Shown in pieces: positions 1 through 6,216 of a DNA stretch of 16,080 nucleotides. A program made the position numbers and the translations under genes. Under the pieces are notes generated by a model, which saw only the letters and a program-made list of their open reading frames with translations, was not told where the DNA came from and made no database searches. Numbering within the stretch: position 1 is the stretch's first letter; each line of letters opens with the position of its first letter. Source of the DNA: an uncultured Collinsella sp. (GTDB lineage: Bacteria > Actinomycetota > Coriobacteriia > Coriobacteriales > Coriobacteriaceae); NCBI GenBank assembly GCA_900553475.1, contig USEF01000018.1, positions 1 to 16,080 of the forward strand. The letters are read 5' to 3'.

Positions 1-570
1 GCCGCCACGCTGGGCTCCCTCATGATGTGGACCTCCGCTCCCATCAAGGTCTTCTTCACCGAGATCCCCAAGGGCGTCTTTGGTAGCAAAATCGTCGAGC
101 TCAACGAGCACGGCATTCCTGCCCGCGCTGCCTGGCTGCAGTTCGCCATCGTCGTCCCCATCCTGATCATCCCGGCCCTGGGCTCCGGTAACCTCGACGA
201 CCTGCTCATGATCGTCACCAACATGACGGCTGCCACCGCTCTGCTCCCACCGCTGCTGATTTTGCTTGCCTACTTTATGCTGCGCAAGAACTTTGACGCC
301 GCTCCCCGTGGCTTCCGCATGGGTTCGCGCAGCTTTGGCCTGGTCGTTGCCGCATTCCTGCTTGTGGTCTTCTGCTTCGTGCTTATCTGCGGCACCATTC
401 CGCTCGATCAGCCGCTGTGGCTGACGCTGGTCTACAACGTTGGCGGCGTGGTTGTCTTCTTGGGCCTTGCCGTGATGTGGTACAACCGCTACATCAACCG
501 CCTGCGCGAGACCGATCCCGAGGCCGCCGAGAACGAGCTTCGCCCTTCCGTCCTCGATATGATGGAGTAG
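1..570 (+). CDS. APC-superfamily amino-acid permease, C-terminal part (5' end outside window)
   Basis: The reading frame is open from base 1 and gives 189 residues before TAG at 568-570; the start lies off the left edge. Four hydrophobic stretches are visible, roughly residues 42-60, 64-93, 111-134 and 138-158, followed by a charged cytoplasmic tail rich in Glu and Arg. The segment around residues 12-45 (SAPIKVFFTEIPKG, then NEHGIPARAAW) has the loop typical of the glutamate/GABA-antiporter and YjeM-like branch of the APC superfamily, where a short interfacial loop is followed by a 'G-x-P-x-x-A-x-W' entry into the next helix. The likely role is amino-acid exchange at the cytoplasmic membrane; the substrate cannot be read from this fragment. 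A strong terminator follows at 618-647, so this is the last gene of its transcript. Family is fairly sure, substrate unknown. Confidence 0.8.
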   Translation, partial: AATLGSLMMWTSAPIKVFFTEIPKGVFGSKIVELNEHGIPARAAWLQFAIVVPILIIPALGSGNLDDLLMIVTNMTAATALLPPLLILLAYFMLRKNFDAAPRGFRMGSRSFGLVVAAFLLVVFCFVLICGTIPLDQPLWLTLVYNVGGVVVFLGLAVMWYNRYINRLRETDPEAAENELRPSVLDMME

Positions 571-617
571 CGGCTAGGATTAATCTACGGCTGTGGAATA
601 AATCGATTCCCTTTCCT

Positions 618-647
618 AAGGAGGGGCCTTACGAGGCCCCTCCTTTT
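618..647 (+). terminator. Rho-independent terminator of the permease gene
   Basis: An 11-bp perfect stem (618-628 AAGGAGGGGCC with 635-645 GGCCCCTCCTT) closes a 6-nt loop and runs into a T-rich stretch (TTTTGTGTTTT). It lies 48 bases after the permease stop. Confidence 0.9.
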
Positions 648-670
648 GTGTTTTGGGGCATGGTCTTGGC

Positions 671-705
671 CCCCGTGGTCAAAATATGCCAAATATGAGT
701 ACTGT
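671..705 (+). repeat. Left terminal inverted repeat of the 671-898 element
   Basis: Reads inward from CCCCGTGGTC to GAGTACTGT and pairs with 864-898 at 32 of 35 positions. Confidence 0.75.
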
Positions 706-863
706 TGCAAAAGAAGTGCCATATTTTTCGGCCTGCTCTGAGCGAAAATGGGCTCAAAATCGATTTATCTAACTCCCTTTAAAGGGCGTTTGACGGCTTT
801 CAACCTCTTCGAATCGCTCAAGCTAGGCAATTTGCTCTCGATTTTGCTGCTACTAAATTTGTG

Positions 864-898
864 ACAGTACTCATATTTGCCACTTTTTGACCACGGGG
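864..898 (-). repeat. Right terminal inverted repeat of the 671-898 element
   Basis: Inverted copy of 671-705. The three differences from the left copy are all in the six bases between the conserved outer 14 and inner 15 bases. Confidence 0.75.
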
Positions 899-931
899 TA
901 TCCGGAGGGGCCCTCGATAAACATCTAACGC

Positions 932-937
932 TACAAT
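932..937 (+). promoter_or_regulatory. Possible -10 box ahead of the HPr gene
   Basis: TACAAT differs from the sigma-70 consensus by one base and lies 55 bases before the HPr start, just outside the MITE-like element. No convincing -35 is present 16-18 bases upstream, so this is only a candidate. Confidence 0.3.
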
Positions 938-991
938 AACTACCACGTGGCTGGGTTTGCCGGCCGAATGTGTGATGTCGTGGGAGGGGAC

Positions 992-1234
992 ATGGTCGAG
1001 TTTACAAAGACGATTAAAGATCCGTTGGGACTACACGCCCGCCCGGTTGCGCTGCTCTATGACATCATTGCCAAGCACCGTAGCGACGTGTCGGTCAGCA
1101 TCCGCCATACCGACGGTCGCGATGTCATGGGCCTCATGGCTCTCTACGGCGAGTGCGGCGAGGACATCATCTTTCGCGTTTCGGGCGTAGACGAGGCTTC
1201 CTGCGTTACGTCGATCAGAAACCTCTCGCTCTAA
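992..1234 (+). CDS. HPr-family phosphocarrier protein with Asp at the Ser46 position
   Basis: An 80-residue protein of the PTS HPr family (usual length 85-90). The phosphorylated histidine motif GLHARP places the active His exactly at residue 15, with Arg17 and Pro18 after it, so phosphotransfer from Enzyme I is plausible. At the second family signature, where Bacillus-type HPr has K-S46-I-M-G, this protein reads R-D-V-M-G (residues 43-47). The HPr-kinase target serine is thus replaced by Asp44, a residue that mimics phosphoserine in studied HPr mutants. The ATG at 992 is chosen over an in-frame ATG at 947 because GGGAGGGGA (982-990) sits directly before it and because it places His at 15. 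No EI or EII gene is adjacent. It could be a main HPr or a dedicated regulatory paralogue; which one cannot be told here. Confidence 0.85.
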   Translation: MVEFTKTIKDPLGLHARPVALLYDIIAKHRSDVSVSIRHTDGRDVMGLMALYGECGEDIIFRVSGVDEASCVTSIRNLSL

Positions 1235-1242
1235 TCTCAACA

Positions 1243-1275
1243 ATGCAACAAAGGGGACAGTCCCCTTTGTTGCAT
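1243..1275. repeat. Perfect 15-bp hairpin directly after the HPr gene
   Basis: 1243-1257 pairs without mismatch with 1261-1275 around a 3-nt loop (CAG). It starts 8 bases after the HPr stop. No U-tract follows, so it is not a standard terminator by itself; a proper terminator lies just downstream at 1290-1330. The core GGGGACAGTCCCC resembles a short CTGTCCCC motif seen again at 4552-4560. Confidence 0.65.
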
Positions 1276-1289
1276 AAATTGGTATGACA

Positions 1290-1330
1290 AGGCACCGCAA
1301 AGAGATGGTCTTTGCGGTGCCTCTTTTGTT
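1290..1330 (+). terminator. Rho-independent terminator after the HPr gene
   Basis: A 14-bp perfect stem (1290-1303 with 1309-1322), 5-nt loop GATGG, followed by CTTTTGTTT. Confidence 0.88.
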
Positions 1331-1374
1331 TCGTATAGGAAACTTTTTCGAAATCTGAATGGGGACCCTTTCCA

Positions 1375-1428
1375 AAAAGTTAACCACGTGTTAGTTTACT
1401 AAAGCGAACATAGACGTGGTTAACTTTT
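1375..1428. promoter_or_regulatory. 15-bp perfect inverted repeat upstream of the feo cluster
   Basis: AAAAGTTAACCACGT (1375-1389) is repeated inverted at 1414-1428 with a 24-base spacer. The spacer itself contains TTAGTTTACTAA (1391-1402), a 5-2-5 palindrome. The right arm ends 42 bases before the first feoA start. It could be a bipartite operator, or a leader hairpin in the feo transcript. The arms are AT-rich and no U-tract beyond TTTTAT follows, so a terminator role is less likely. Confidence 0.5.
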
Positions 1429-1470
1429 ATCGCGTCGATGTTGAGGACGAACTGACGTTAGGAGCCACTC

Positions 1471-1713
1471 ATGTCTTGCGGACCGCAGATGCCGGCCATG
1501 CCGCTTTCGATGGTAAAAGCGGGCGAAACCGTGCGCGTGTCTCGTGTAAAGGGCAATGAGGACATGAAGCACCACCTCAAGGACCTCGGCTTTGTCGAGG
1601 GCAGCGAAATCCACGTGGTGAGCTCGAGTGGCGCCAATATCATCGTCACGGTGCTGGGCGCACGCTTTGGCATCGATTCCAAGGTTGCCATGCACATCAT
1701 GACCGTCGGTTAG
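1471..1713 (+). CDS. feoA: FeoA-type SH3-like ferrous-iron transport accessory protein (first copy)
   Basis: 80 residues. After a short N-terminal tail with one Cys (residue 3) the protein has the FeoA fold pattern: a start near 'L-x-x-V-K-A-G-E-T-V-R-V', the central HLKDLGFVEGSEIHVV block (about residues 35-50), and the closing hydrophobic strand ending in I-M-T-V-G. FeoA proteins are small cytoplasmic SH3-like partners of the FeoB iron transporter. GGAG at 1461-1464, six bases before the ATG, supports this start. The second feoA begins 39 bases later and feoB follows, so the three genes are probably co-transcribed. The two FeoA copies differ widely in sequence, so this is an old paralogue pair and not a recent duplication. 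Confidence 0.9.
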   Translation: MSCGPQMPAMPLSMVKAGETVRVSRVKGNEDMKHHLKDLGFVEGSEIHVVSSSGANIIVTVLGARFGIDSKVAMHIMTVG

Positions 1714-1752
1714 TCCGCAGCATTTCATAAAAACCGAAAGGGGGACAAGAGG

Positions 1753-1974
1753 ATGAAGACGTTGGGTGACGTTAAGGTGGGCGAGAGCTCTACCATCGTC
1801 AAGCTTCACGGTGAGGGTGCGCTTCGCCGTCACCTTATGGACCTGGGGCTCATCAAGGGCACTTCGTTCAAGGTCGTGAAGGTTGCACCGCTCGGTGATC
1901 CGGTCGAGATCAACGTGCGCGGCTACGAGCTTTCCATCCGCAAGGAGGAGGCTGCCGTCGTCGAGGTCCAGTAA
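1753..1974 (+). CDS. feoA: FeoA-type SH3-like ferrous-iron transport accessory protein (second copy)
   Basis: 73 residues with the compact FeoA domain: 'L-G-D-V-K-V-G-E-S-S' start, HLMDLGLIKGTSFKVVKVAP in the centre (about residues 27-46), and the RGYELSIRKEEAAVVEV ending that matches the classical FeoA C-terminus more closely than the first copy does. It lacks the Cys-containing N-terminal tail of the first copy. A purine-rich AAAGGGGGA (1737-1745) and AGAGG (1748-1752) precede the ATG. It lies between the first feoA and feoB; a 123-base gap to feoB contains a candidate iron box. Role: FeoB partner or regulator of its G domain. Confidence 0.92.
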   Translation: MKTLGDVKVGESSTIVKLHGEGALRRHLMDLGLIKGTSFKVVKVAPLGDPVEINVRGYELSIRKEEAAVVEVQ

Positions 1975-2005
1975 GGGCTCGCGGCGCATATATCTGCAGA
2001 TAAAG

Positions 2006-2024
2006 TTAGGTTTTTCTAACTTAA
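2006..2024. promoter_or_regulatory. Candidate DtxR/IdeR iron box upstream of feoB
   Basis: TTAGGTTTTTCTAACTTAA matches the DtxR/IdeR consensus TTAGGTTAGGCTAACCTAA at 15 of 19 positions; three of the four mismatches fall in the central three bases. It ends 73 bases before the feoB ATG. An iron-activated repressor here would allow feoB to be controlled separately from, or in addition to, the feoA genes. I could not pick a confident -35/-10 pair around it. Confidence 0.55.
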
Positions 2025-2097
2025 TGCAGCATCTTTGAAGCACATTATCCAGCCTGCGCGGAGAAAGCAGCGCGGGCACACAAGGAAGAAGGATTGA

Positions 2098-4443
2098 ATG
2101 GCGGATTCTCAGATCCATGCCGCGCTGGCGGGTAACCCCAACTGCGGCAAGACCACGCTTTTCAACCTGATCACCGGCGCCAACGGCTACGTTGGCAACT
2201 GGCCCGGCGTCACGGTTGAGAAAAAGGAAGCCAAGCTCCTAAGCGACAAGAACGTTACCATCACGGACCTCCCTGGCATCTACTCGCTTTCCCCCTACAG
2301 CCCCGAGGAGCAATGCTCGCGCGATTACCTCATGAGCGGCGAGCCCGATGTCGTCGTCCAAGTCGTCGATGCCACCAACCTCGAGCGTAACCTGTACCTG
2401 GCGCTTCAGGTTATCGAGACTGGCCTGCCCGTGGTCGTTGCCCTCAACATGGCCGACCTGGTCGAGAAGAACGGCGATAAGATCGACACGGACAAGCTCT
2501 CCAAGAAGCTCGGTTGTCCGGTCATGATGATCTCGGCCCTTAAGAACAAGGGCATCAAGGAGCTGTTCGAGCAGGTCAAGAAGTCCGCTGCTTCCAAGGG
2601 CCAGGTGCCGGAGCACAAGTTCGATTCCTCCATCGAGGACGTTCTGGACCACATCGAGAACAATCTGCCGGCGAGCGTTCCCGCCAACAAGCGCCGCTAC
2701 TACGCTGTCAAGCTGTTCGAGCGCGATGCGGACGCCTGCAAGCTCATCAACCTCACCAAGGAGAAGGCCGCTCGCGTCGAAGGTCTGGTCGCTCAGTGCG
2801 AGCAGGACTGCGACGATGACGCCGAGTCCATCATCACCGGCGAGCGTTACGGCGTGATTGCCCACATCATTGACGAGTGCCTCACCAAGGCTCCGGCAAA
2901 GATGAGCACCTCCGAGAAGATCGACCGCGTGGTTACCAACCGTATCCTGGGCCTGCCGATCTTTGTGGTCATCATGTTCTGCGTGTACTACATCGCCGTT
3001 TCTACCTTGGGCGGCACGGTGACCGACTTCACCAACGACCAGCTCTTCGGTACCGACGGTTGGTACGTGCTCGGTCAGGGCCGCGACGCCTACGACGCGG
3101 CCGTCGAGGCTGCGGGCGACAATGCCGACTCGGTCGACCCGGCACAGTACGGCCCCTATGTTCCTGGTATTACCACCATGGTCCACGACGCCCTTGTGGC
3201 GGGCGGCACCGAGGACAAGGTCAGCAATGAGGGAAAAAAGAAGGTCGATTCGCTGGTCTGCGACGGCATCGTCGGCGGCCTGGGCGCCATCTTCGGCTTT
3301 GTCCCGCAGATGTTCCTGCTCTTTGTGATGCTGTCCTTCCTGGAGGACTGCGGCTATATGGCCCGCGTCGCCTTCATCATGGACCGCGTGTTCCGTCGCT
3401 TTGGCCTGTCCGGTAAGTCCTTTATTCCTATGCTCGTGTCTTCGGGCTGCGGTGTCCCCGGCGTCATGGCTACCAAGACCATCGAGAACGAGAAGGATCG
3501 CCGTATGACGGTCATGACCACCACGTTTATTCCCTGCGGCGCTAAGCTGCCGATTATCGCCCTGCTCATGGGCTCCATCATCGGCGATTCTTCCACCACC
3601 GCCGCGTGGATCAGCCCGCTCTTCTACTTCCTGGGCGTCTTTGCCGTCATCGCCTCGGGCCTCATGCTCAAGAAGACCAAGCTCTTCGCCGGTCGCCCGA
3701 CGCCGTTTGTTATGGAGCTTCCCGCTTACCACTTCCCGGCGATTCGCTCTTGGGCGCTGCACGTGTGGGAGCGCTGTTGGGCCTTTATCAAGAAGGCCGG
3801 CACGGTCATCTTCGCGTCCACCGTCGTCGTTTGGTTCCTCTCCAACTTTGGTAGCTACAACGGTTCCTTTGGCTTCCTGCCTGCGATGGACGGCATCCCC
3901 GAGGAGTTCATGGACTACTCCGTGCTTGCCATGCTCGGCAACCTGATCGCCTGGATCTTCGCCCCGCTCGGCTTTAGCACCTGGCAGGCAACAGCACTGT
4001 CCGTCTCGGGTCTTGTTGCCAAGGAGAACGTCGTCGCCACCGCCGGCTCGCTGCTGTCCGTTGCCGATGCCGCCGAGACCGATCCGAGCCTGTGGACCGC
4101 GTTCGCCGGCATGTTCCCGACCATGGGCGCTTGCGTTGCCTTTGGCGCTTTCAACCTGCTGTGCGCTCCGTGCTTTGCCGCTATGGGTACCATCCGCAAC
4201 CAGATGGACTCCGGCAAGTGGACCGCGATTGCCCTCGGCTACGAGTGCGCCTTTGCTTGGGTGATCGGCCTGTTCATCAACCAGTTCTACAACCTGCTTG
4301 TTCTTGGACAGTTTGGTATCTGGACGGTGGTGGCCATCGTGCTGCTGGTTGCGATGCTCTTCCAGATCTTCCGTCCCATGCCAAAGCATGCATGGACCGA
4401 CGAGGACGAGACCAACGCTGCTTCCGCTGCAGTTTCCGCTTAA
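2098..4443 (+). CDS. feoB: FeoB ferrous-iron transporter with N-terminal G domain
   Basis: 781 residues, full length for FeoB. The N-terminal GTPase domain shows G1 GNPNCGKT (12-19), G3 DLPG (57-60), G4 NMAD (117-120) and G5 SALKN (146-150), followed by the helical GDI-like region (about 170-275). The membrane domain starts near residue 284. Both Gate motifs keep their cysteine: SSGCGVP (Cys451) and FIPCGAKLP (Cys480). The protein imports Fe2+ across the cytoplasmic membrane. Between the first two membrane helices (about 306-388) lies a long acidic, polar loop, larger than the corresponding part of E. coli FeoB as I remember it. GGAAGAAGG before the ATG supports the start. It is preceded by two feoA genes and a possible iron box, and is followed by a terminator. 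Confidence 0.97.
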   Translation: MADSQIHAALAGNPNCGKTTLFNLITGANGYVGNWPGVTVEKKEAKLLSDKNVTITDLPGIYSLSPYSPEEQCSRDYLMSGEPDVVVQVVDATNLERNLYLALQVIETGLPVVVALNMADLVEKNGDKIDTDKLSKKLGCPVMMISALKNKGIKELFEQVKKSAASKGQVPEHKFDSSIEDVLDHIENNLPASVPANKRRYYAVKLFERDADACKLINLTKEKAARVEGLVAQCEQDCDDDAESIITGERYGVIAHIIDECLTKAPAKMSTSEKIDRVVTNRILGLPIFVVIMFCVYYIAVSTLGGTVTDFTNDQLFGTDGWYVLGQGRDAYDAAVEAAGDNADSVDPAQYGPYVPGITTMVHDALVAGGTEDKVSNEGKKKVDSLVCDGIVGGLGAIFGFVPQMFLLFVMLSFLEDCGYMARVAFIMDRVFRRFGLSGKSFIPMLVSSGCGVPGVMATKTIENEKDRRMTVMTTTFIPCGAKLPIIALLMGSIIGDSSTTAAWISPLFYFLGVFAVIASGLMLKKTKLFAGRPTPFVMELPAYHFPAIRSWALHVWERCWAFIKKAGTVIFASTVVVWFLSNFGSYNGSFGFLPAMDGIPEEFMDYSVLAMLGNLIAWIFAPLGFSTWQATALSVSGLVAKENVVATAGSLLSVADAAETDPSLWTAFAGMFPTMGACVAFGAFNLLCAPCFAAMGTIRNQMDSGKWTAIALGYECAFAWVIGLFINQFYNLLVLGQFGIWTVVAIVLLVAMLFQIFRPMPKHAWTDEDETNAASAAVSA

Positions 4444-4472
4444 GTCCGAATAAGGATTAACCCCTTTCCACG

Positions 4473-4505
4473 AGCCCGGGTGTCCCAGCGACACTCGGGC
4501 TTTTT
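4473..4505 (+). terminator. Rho-independent terminator after feoB
   Basis: A 12-bp stem (4473-4484 with 4490-4501, one G-U pair), 5-nt loop, followed directly by a run of five T. It separates feoB from the small Cys-rich gene, which therefore needs readthrough or its own promoter. Confidence 0.9.
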
Positions 4506-4561
4506 GGTGGGGGAGATGTGGCGTTTCCGCAGATAAAACCGACCAAAATTAACCTGTCCCC

Positions 4562-4589
4562 TTTTGATAGGTGGAGAATGGGGTAAAGT
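4562..4589 (+). promoter_or_regulatory. Weak candidate promoter for the FeoB-associated peptide gene
   Basis: TTTTGA (4562-4567) and TAAAGT (4584-4589) are 16 bases apart and lie ahead of the 4619 start, downstream of the feoB terminator. Both boxes are poor matches. The need for a promoter here is clearer than its exact place. Confidence 0.25.
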
Positions 4590-4618
4590 AAGTGGTGGTT
4601 AACTAGAGGAGGCTTGCT

Positions 4619-4819
4619 ATGGCACCTATCGATATTGTTGTACTGGCCGTTATCGGTATTGCGTTTGTCGCCGTGTGCGTGCGCATCTACCGCAAGGGCA
4701 CCTGCGCCGACTGCGCTCAGGGTGGCGTTTGCACGGGGCATTGCTCCAACAAAAAGACCTGTGCCGCGCTTAAGGGCGTGGATAAGATTGCCGAAGACCT
4801 GGGCCGCGGCATCAAATAA
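4619..4819 (+). CDS. FeoB-associated Cys-rich membrane peptide
   Basis: 66 residues. One membrane helix at about residues 4-22 is followed by a short cytoplasmic tail with five cysteines (29, 32, 38, 42, 48) in the pattern C-x2-C-x5-C-x3-C-x5-C, after a further Cys at the helix end (20). This is the layout of the FeoB-associated Cys-rich membrane protein family, found beside feoB in many anaerobes and proposed to serve in the place of FeoC; a metal- or cluster-binding tail is inferred and not shown. A strong ribosome site AGAGGAGG (4605-4612) lies six bases before the ATG. The gene lies between two terminators, so it can be a separate transcript. Confidence 0.85.
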   Translation: MAPIDIVVLAVIGIAFVAVCVRIYRKGTCADCAQGGVCTGHCSNKKTCAALKGVDKIAEDLGRGIK

Positions 4820-4826
4820 GGCCCAG

Positions 4827-4861
4827 ACGCTCCGCGAGCATCCGTTCGCGGAGCGTTTTTC
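4827..4861 (+). terminator. Rho-independent terminator after the Cys-rich peptide gene
   Basis: An 11-bp perfect stem (ACGCTCCGCGA at 4827-4837 with 4846-4856), 8-nt loop, followed by a T run. Confidence 0.92.
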
Positions 4862-4955
4862 GCTTTTGAGGGCGGGCTTGGCGAGTTGCTGGGTTATTTT
4901 GGGGTATCGTTAACTCAATTGTTTATTAGCTGCCCGTCTGTACCGGAGTAACCCT

Positions 4956-6035
4956 ATGAGCGCACGCGTCACCATGAAGGACATAGCCGCCGAGCTTGGC
5001 GTTTCCATTAACACCGTGCATAAGGCCCTTACGGGCAAGGCCGGCGTGAGCGAGTCTGTACGTGCCAAGGTTAATGCTAAGGCTGAGGAGATGGGCTATC
5101 ACCGCAACACGAGCGCTTCGAGCCTGCGTCGTAAGGACATCAATCTGCTGTTTTGTCTGCCATGCGCATCGCGTGAGGGCGCTTATTTCTATCGTTACCT
5201 ATGGGAAGGCTGCAATCGCTTTGAGCAAGAGGTCATCGACCAGGGCATTACGGTTGAGCGCGTTGAATTTGGCGTGGGCGGCTACGCTGATGCACTCGAG
5301 CAAATCGACGAGCGTCTGCAGGTGGGCGAGAAGATTGATGGCTTGCTCGCCTATGCGCCGGGCGACGATCGCGCGACTGAGCTTTTGGGACAGATCGCCG
5401 AGGCGGGCGTGACGATTGAGCTCGTTGACGGCGACCGCCCTCACCTCGATCGTCTGGGCGCTAGTTTGGCCGACTACTCCACGGCGGGAAGCCTGATGGC
5501 CGAGCAGGCGGCCAACCTGGTTCACGCTTCCGGGACCGATACCCGCGTGCTTTTATTGGCGGGCGACCCCTACACCGACTCGCACTATTTGACCGCTCGC
5601 GCCTTCCACAATTACCTTCGCGAGCACAATGTTCCCTGGCAGGTCGAGGATCTGACCGGTGCTCATGCCCAGGTCAAGCAGCTCGAGCACGAGCTCAACC
5701 AGCGTCTAAAGTCATCGGAAGCCCCCGAGTTGATCTGCAGCGTGTTCGCCGTGGGCTCTGAGCTGATTGCCGATGCGCTTGTCGCGGCTAACAAGGCCGG
5801 CGAAGTAATGGTGATTGGCAACGATCTGTTCCCAGAAAGTGCGCTGGCTTTGCGTCGGGGCATCTTTACCAACATCGTCTACAAGGACCCGGTGAGTCTG
5901 GCATATCGTGGCGCCAAGACCTTAGGCGATTACCTGCTGTGGGGAAAGACACCAGCGGAGCCTGTGCAAAAGGGGGCTGTTGAGATGGTGTTTGCCAGCA
6001 ACGTCGATCGTTACTGCGAGCTCGCCGGAATCTAA
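4956..6035 (+). CDS. LacI-family transcriptional regulator, likely repressor of the uronate operon
   Basis: 359 residues. The N-terminal LacI helix-turn-helix covers about residues 5-51 (VTMKDIAAELGVS, then NTVHKAL, then the GYHRN end), followed by a hinge with SASSLRRK, where Leu57 matches the leucine that LacI proteins insert into a central CpG. The rest (about 62-359) is a periplasmic-binding-protein-like effector domain. The reading helix is unusual: where LacI has S-Y-Q-T-V-S-R, this protein has S-I-N-T-V-H-K (17-23). It lies directly upstream of uxaC on the same strand, with its own terminator between. Two identical palindromes with a central CpG flank the uxaC promoter and are its probable operators. 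Effector is presumably a hexuronate or pathway intermediate (inference). The start is supported by GGAG at 4945-4948. No copy of the palindrome lies before this gene, so autoregulation is not evident. Confidence 0.9.
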   Translation: MSARVTMKDIAAELGVSINTVHKALTGKAGVSESVRAKVNAKAEEMGYHRNTSASSLRRKDINLLFCLPCASREGAYFYRYLWEGCNRFEQEVIDQGITVERVEFGVGGYADALEQIDERLQVGEKIDGLLAYAPGDDRATELLGQIAEAGVTIELVDGDRPHLDRLGASLADYSTAGSLMAEQAANLVHASGTDTRVLLLAGDPYTDSHYLTARAFHNYLREHNVPWQVEDLTGAHAQVKQLEHELNQRLKSSEAPELICSVFAVGSELIADALVAANKAGEVMVIGNDLFPESALALRRGIFTNIVYKDPVSLAYRGAKTLGDYLLWGKTPAEPVQKGAVEMVFASNVDRYCELAGI

Positions 6036-6099
6036 TGCGTTTAGGGAGTTCCCTACTTGTCGCGTACTTTTTGGCGGGGGTATCGAAAAATTGTTTCGA

Positions 6100-6139
6100 A
6101 GGCCGCTGATGGCGAATCTGCCGTCAGCGGCCTCTCTTT
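6100..6139 (+). terminator. Probable terminator after the LacI-family gene
   Basis: A 14-bp stem (6100-6113 with 6120-6133, one U-G pair) with a 6-nt loop GAATCT, followed by CTCTTTG. The U-tract is modest. Confidence 0.7.
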
Positions 6140-6216
6140 GTGCCGATCCAACGCAGGGTCCATGGCTCGGCAACCGTTAAGCGGTCAAAACCTACCGTTC
6201 GCCCCATGATGGTTAA

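Larger units (their letters stand above)
671..898. repeat. MITE-like non-coding element with 35-bp terminal inverted repeats
   Basis: Bases 671-705 and 864-898 are inverted copies of each other: 32 of 35 positions agree, and the three mismatches cluster in the middle. Each outer end starts CCCCGTGGTCAAAA and each inner end reads AAATATGAGTACTGT. Between them are 158 bases, AT-richer than the genes, with no credible ORF. Close to the middle is a perfect 12-bp palindrome, CCCTTTAAAGGG (775-786), extended by AAC/GTT arms, and a weaker pair GAGCGA/TCGCTC (740-745 and 814-819). I see no clear target-site duplication. The structure fits a miniature inverted-repeat element or a large folded intergenic repeat. 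It fills most of the 571-991 gene-free stretch. Confidence 0.7.

Noticed and set aside
947..991. Longer HPr start at ATG 947
   Set aside because: The ATG at 992 has a strong ribosome site and puts the active His at position 15; the 15 extra residues have no counterpart in HPr.
1391..1409. A DtxR/IdeR box inside the inverted repeat before feoA
   Set aside because: TTAGTTTACTAA has the right half-sites but a 4-base rather than 6-base gap between TTAG and CTAA, and the 19-bp match is only about half.
2239..4494. 751-codon open frame on the minus strand opposite feoB
   Set aside because: It is the antisense shadow of a high-GC gene. Its product is low-complexity and His/Gly/Asp-rich, while the + strand encodes unmistakable FeoB.
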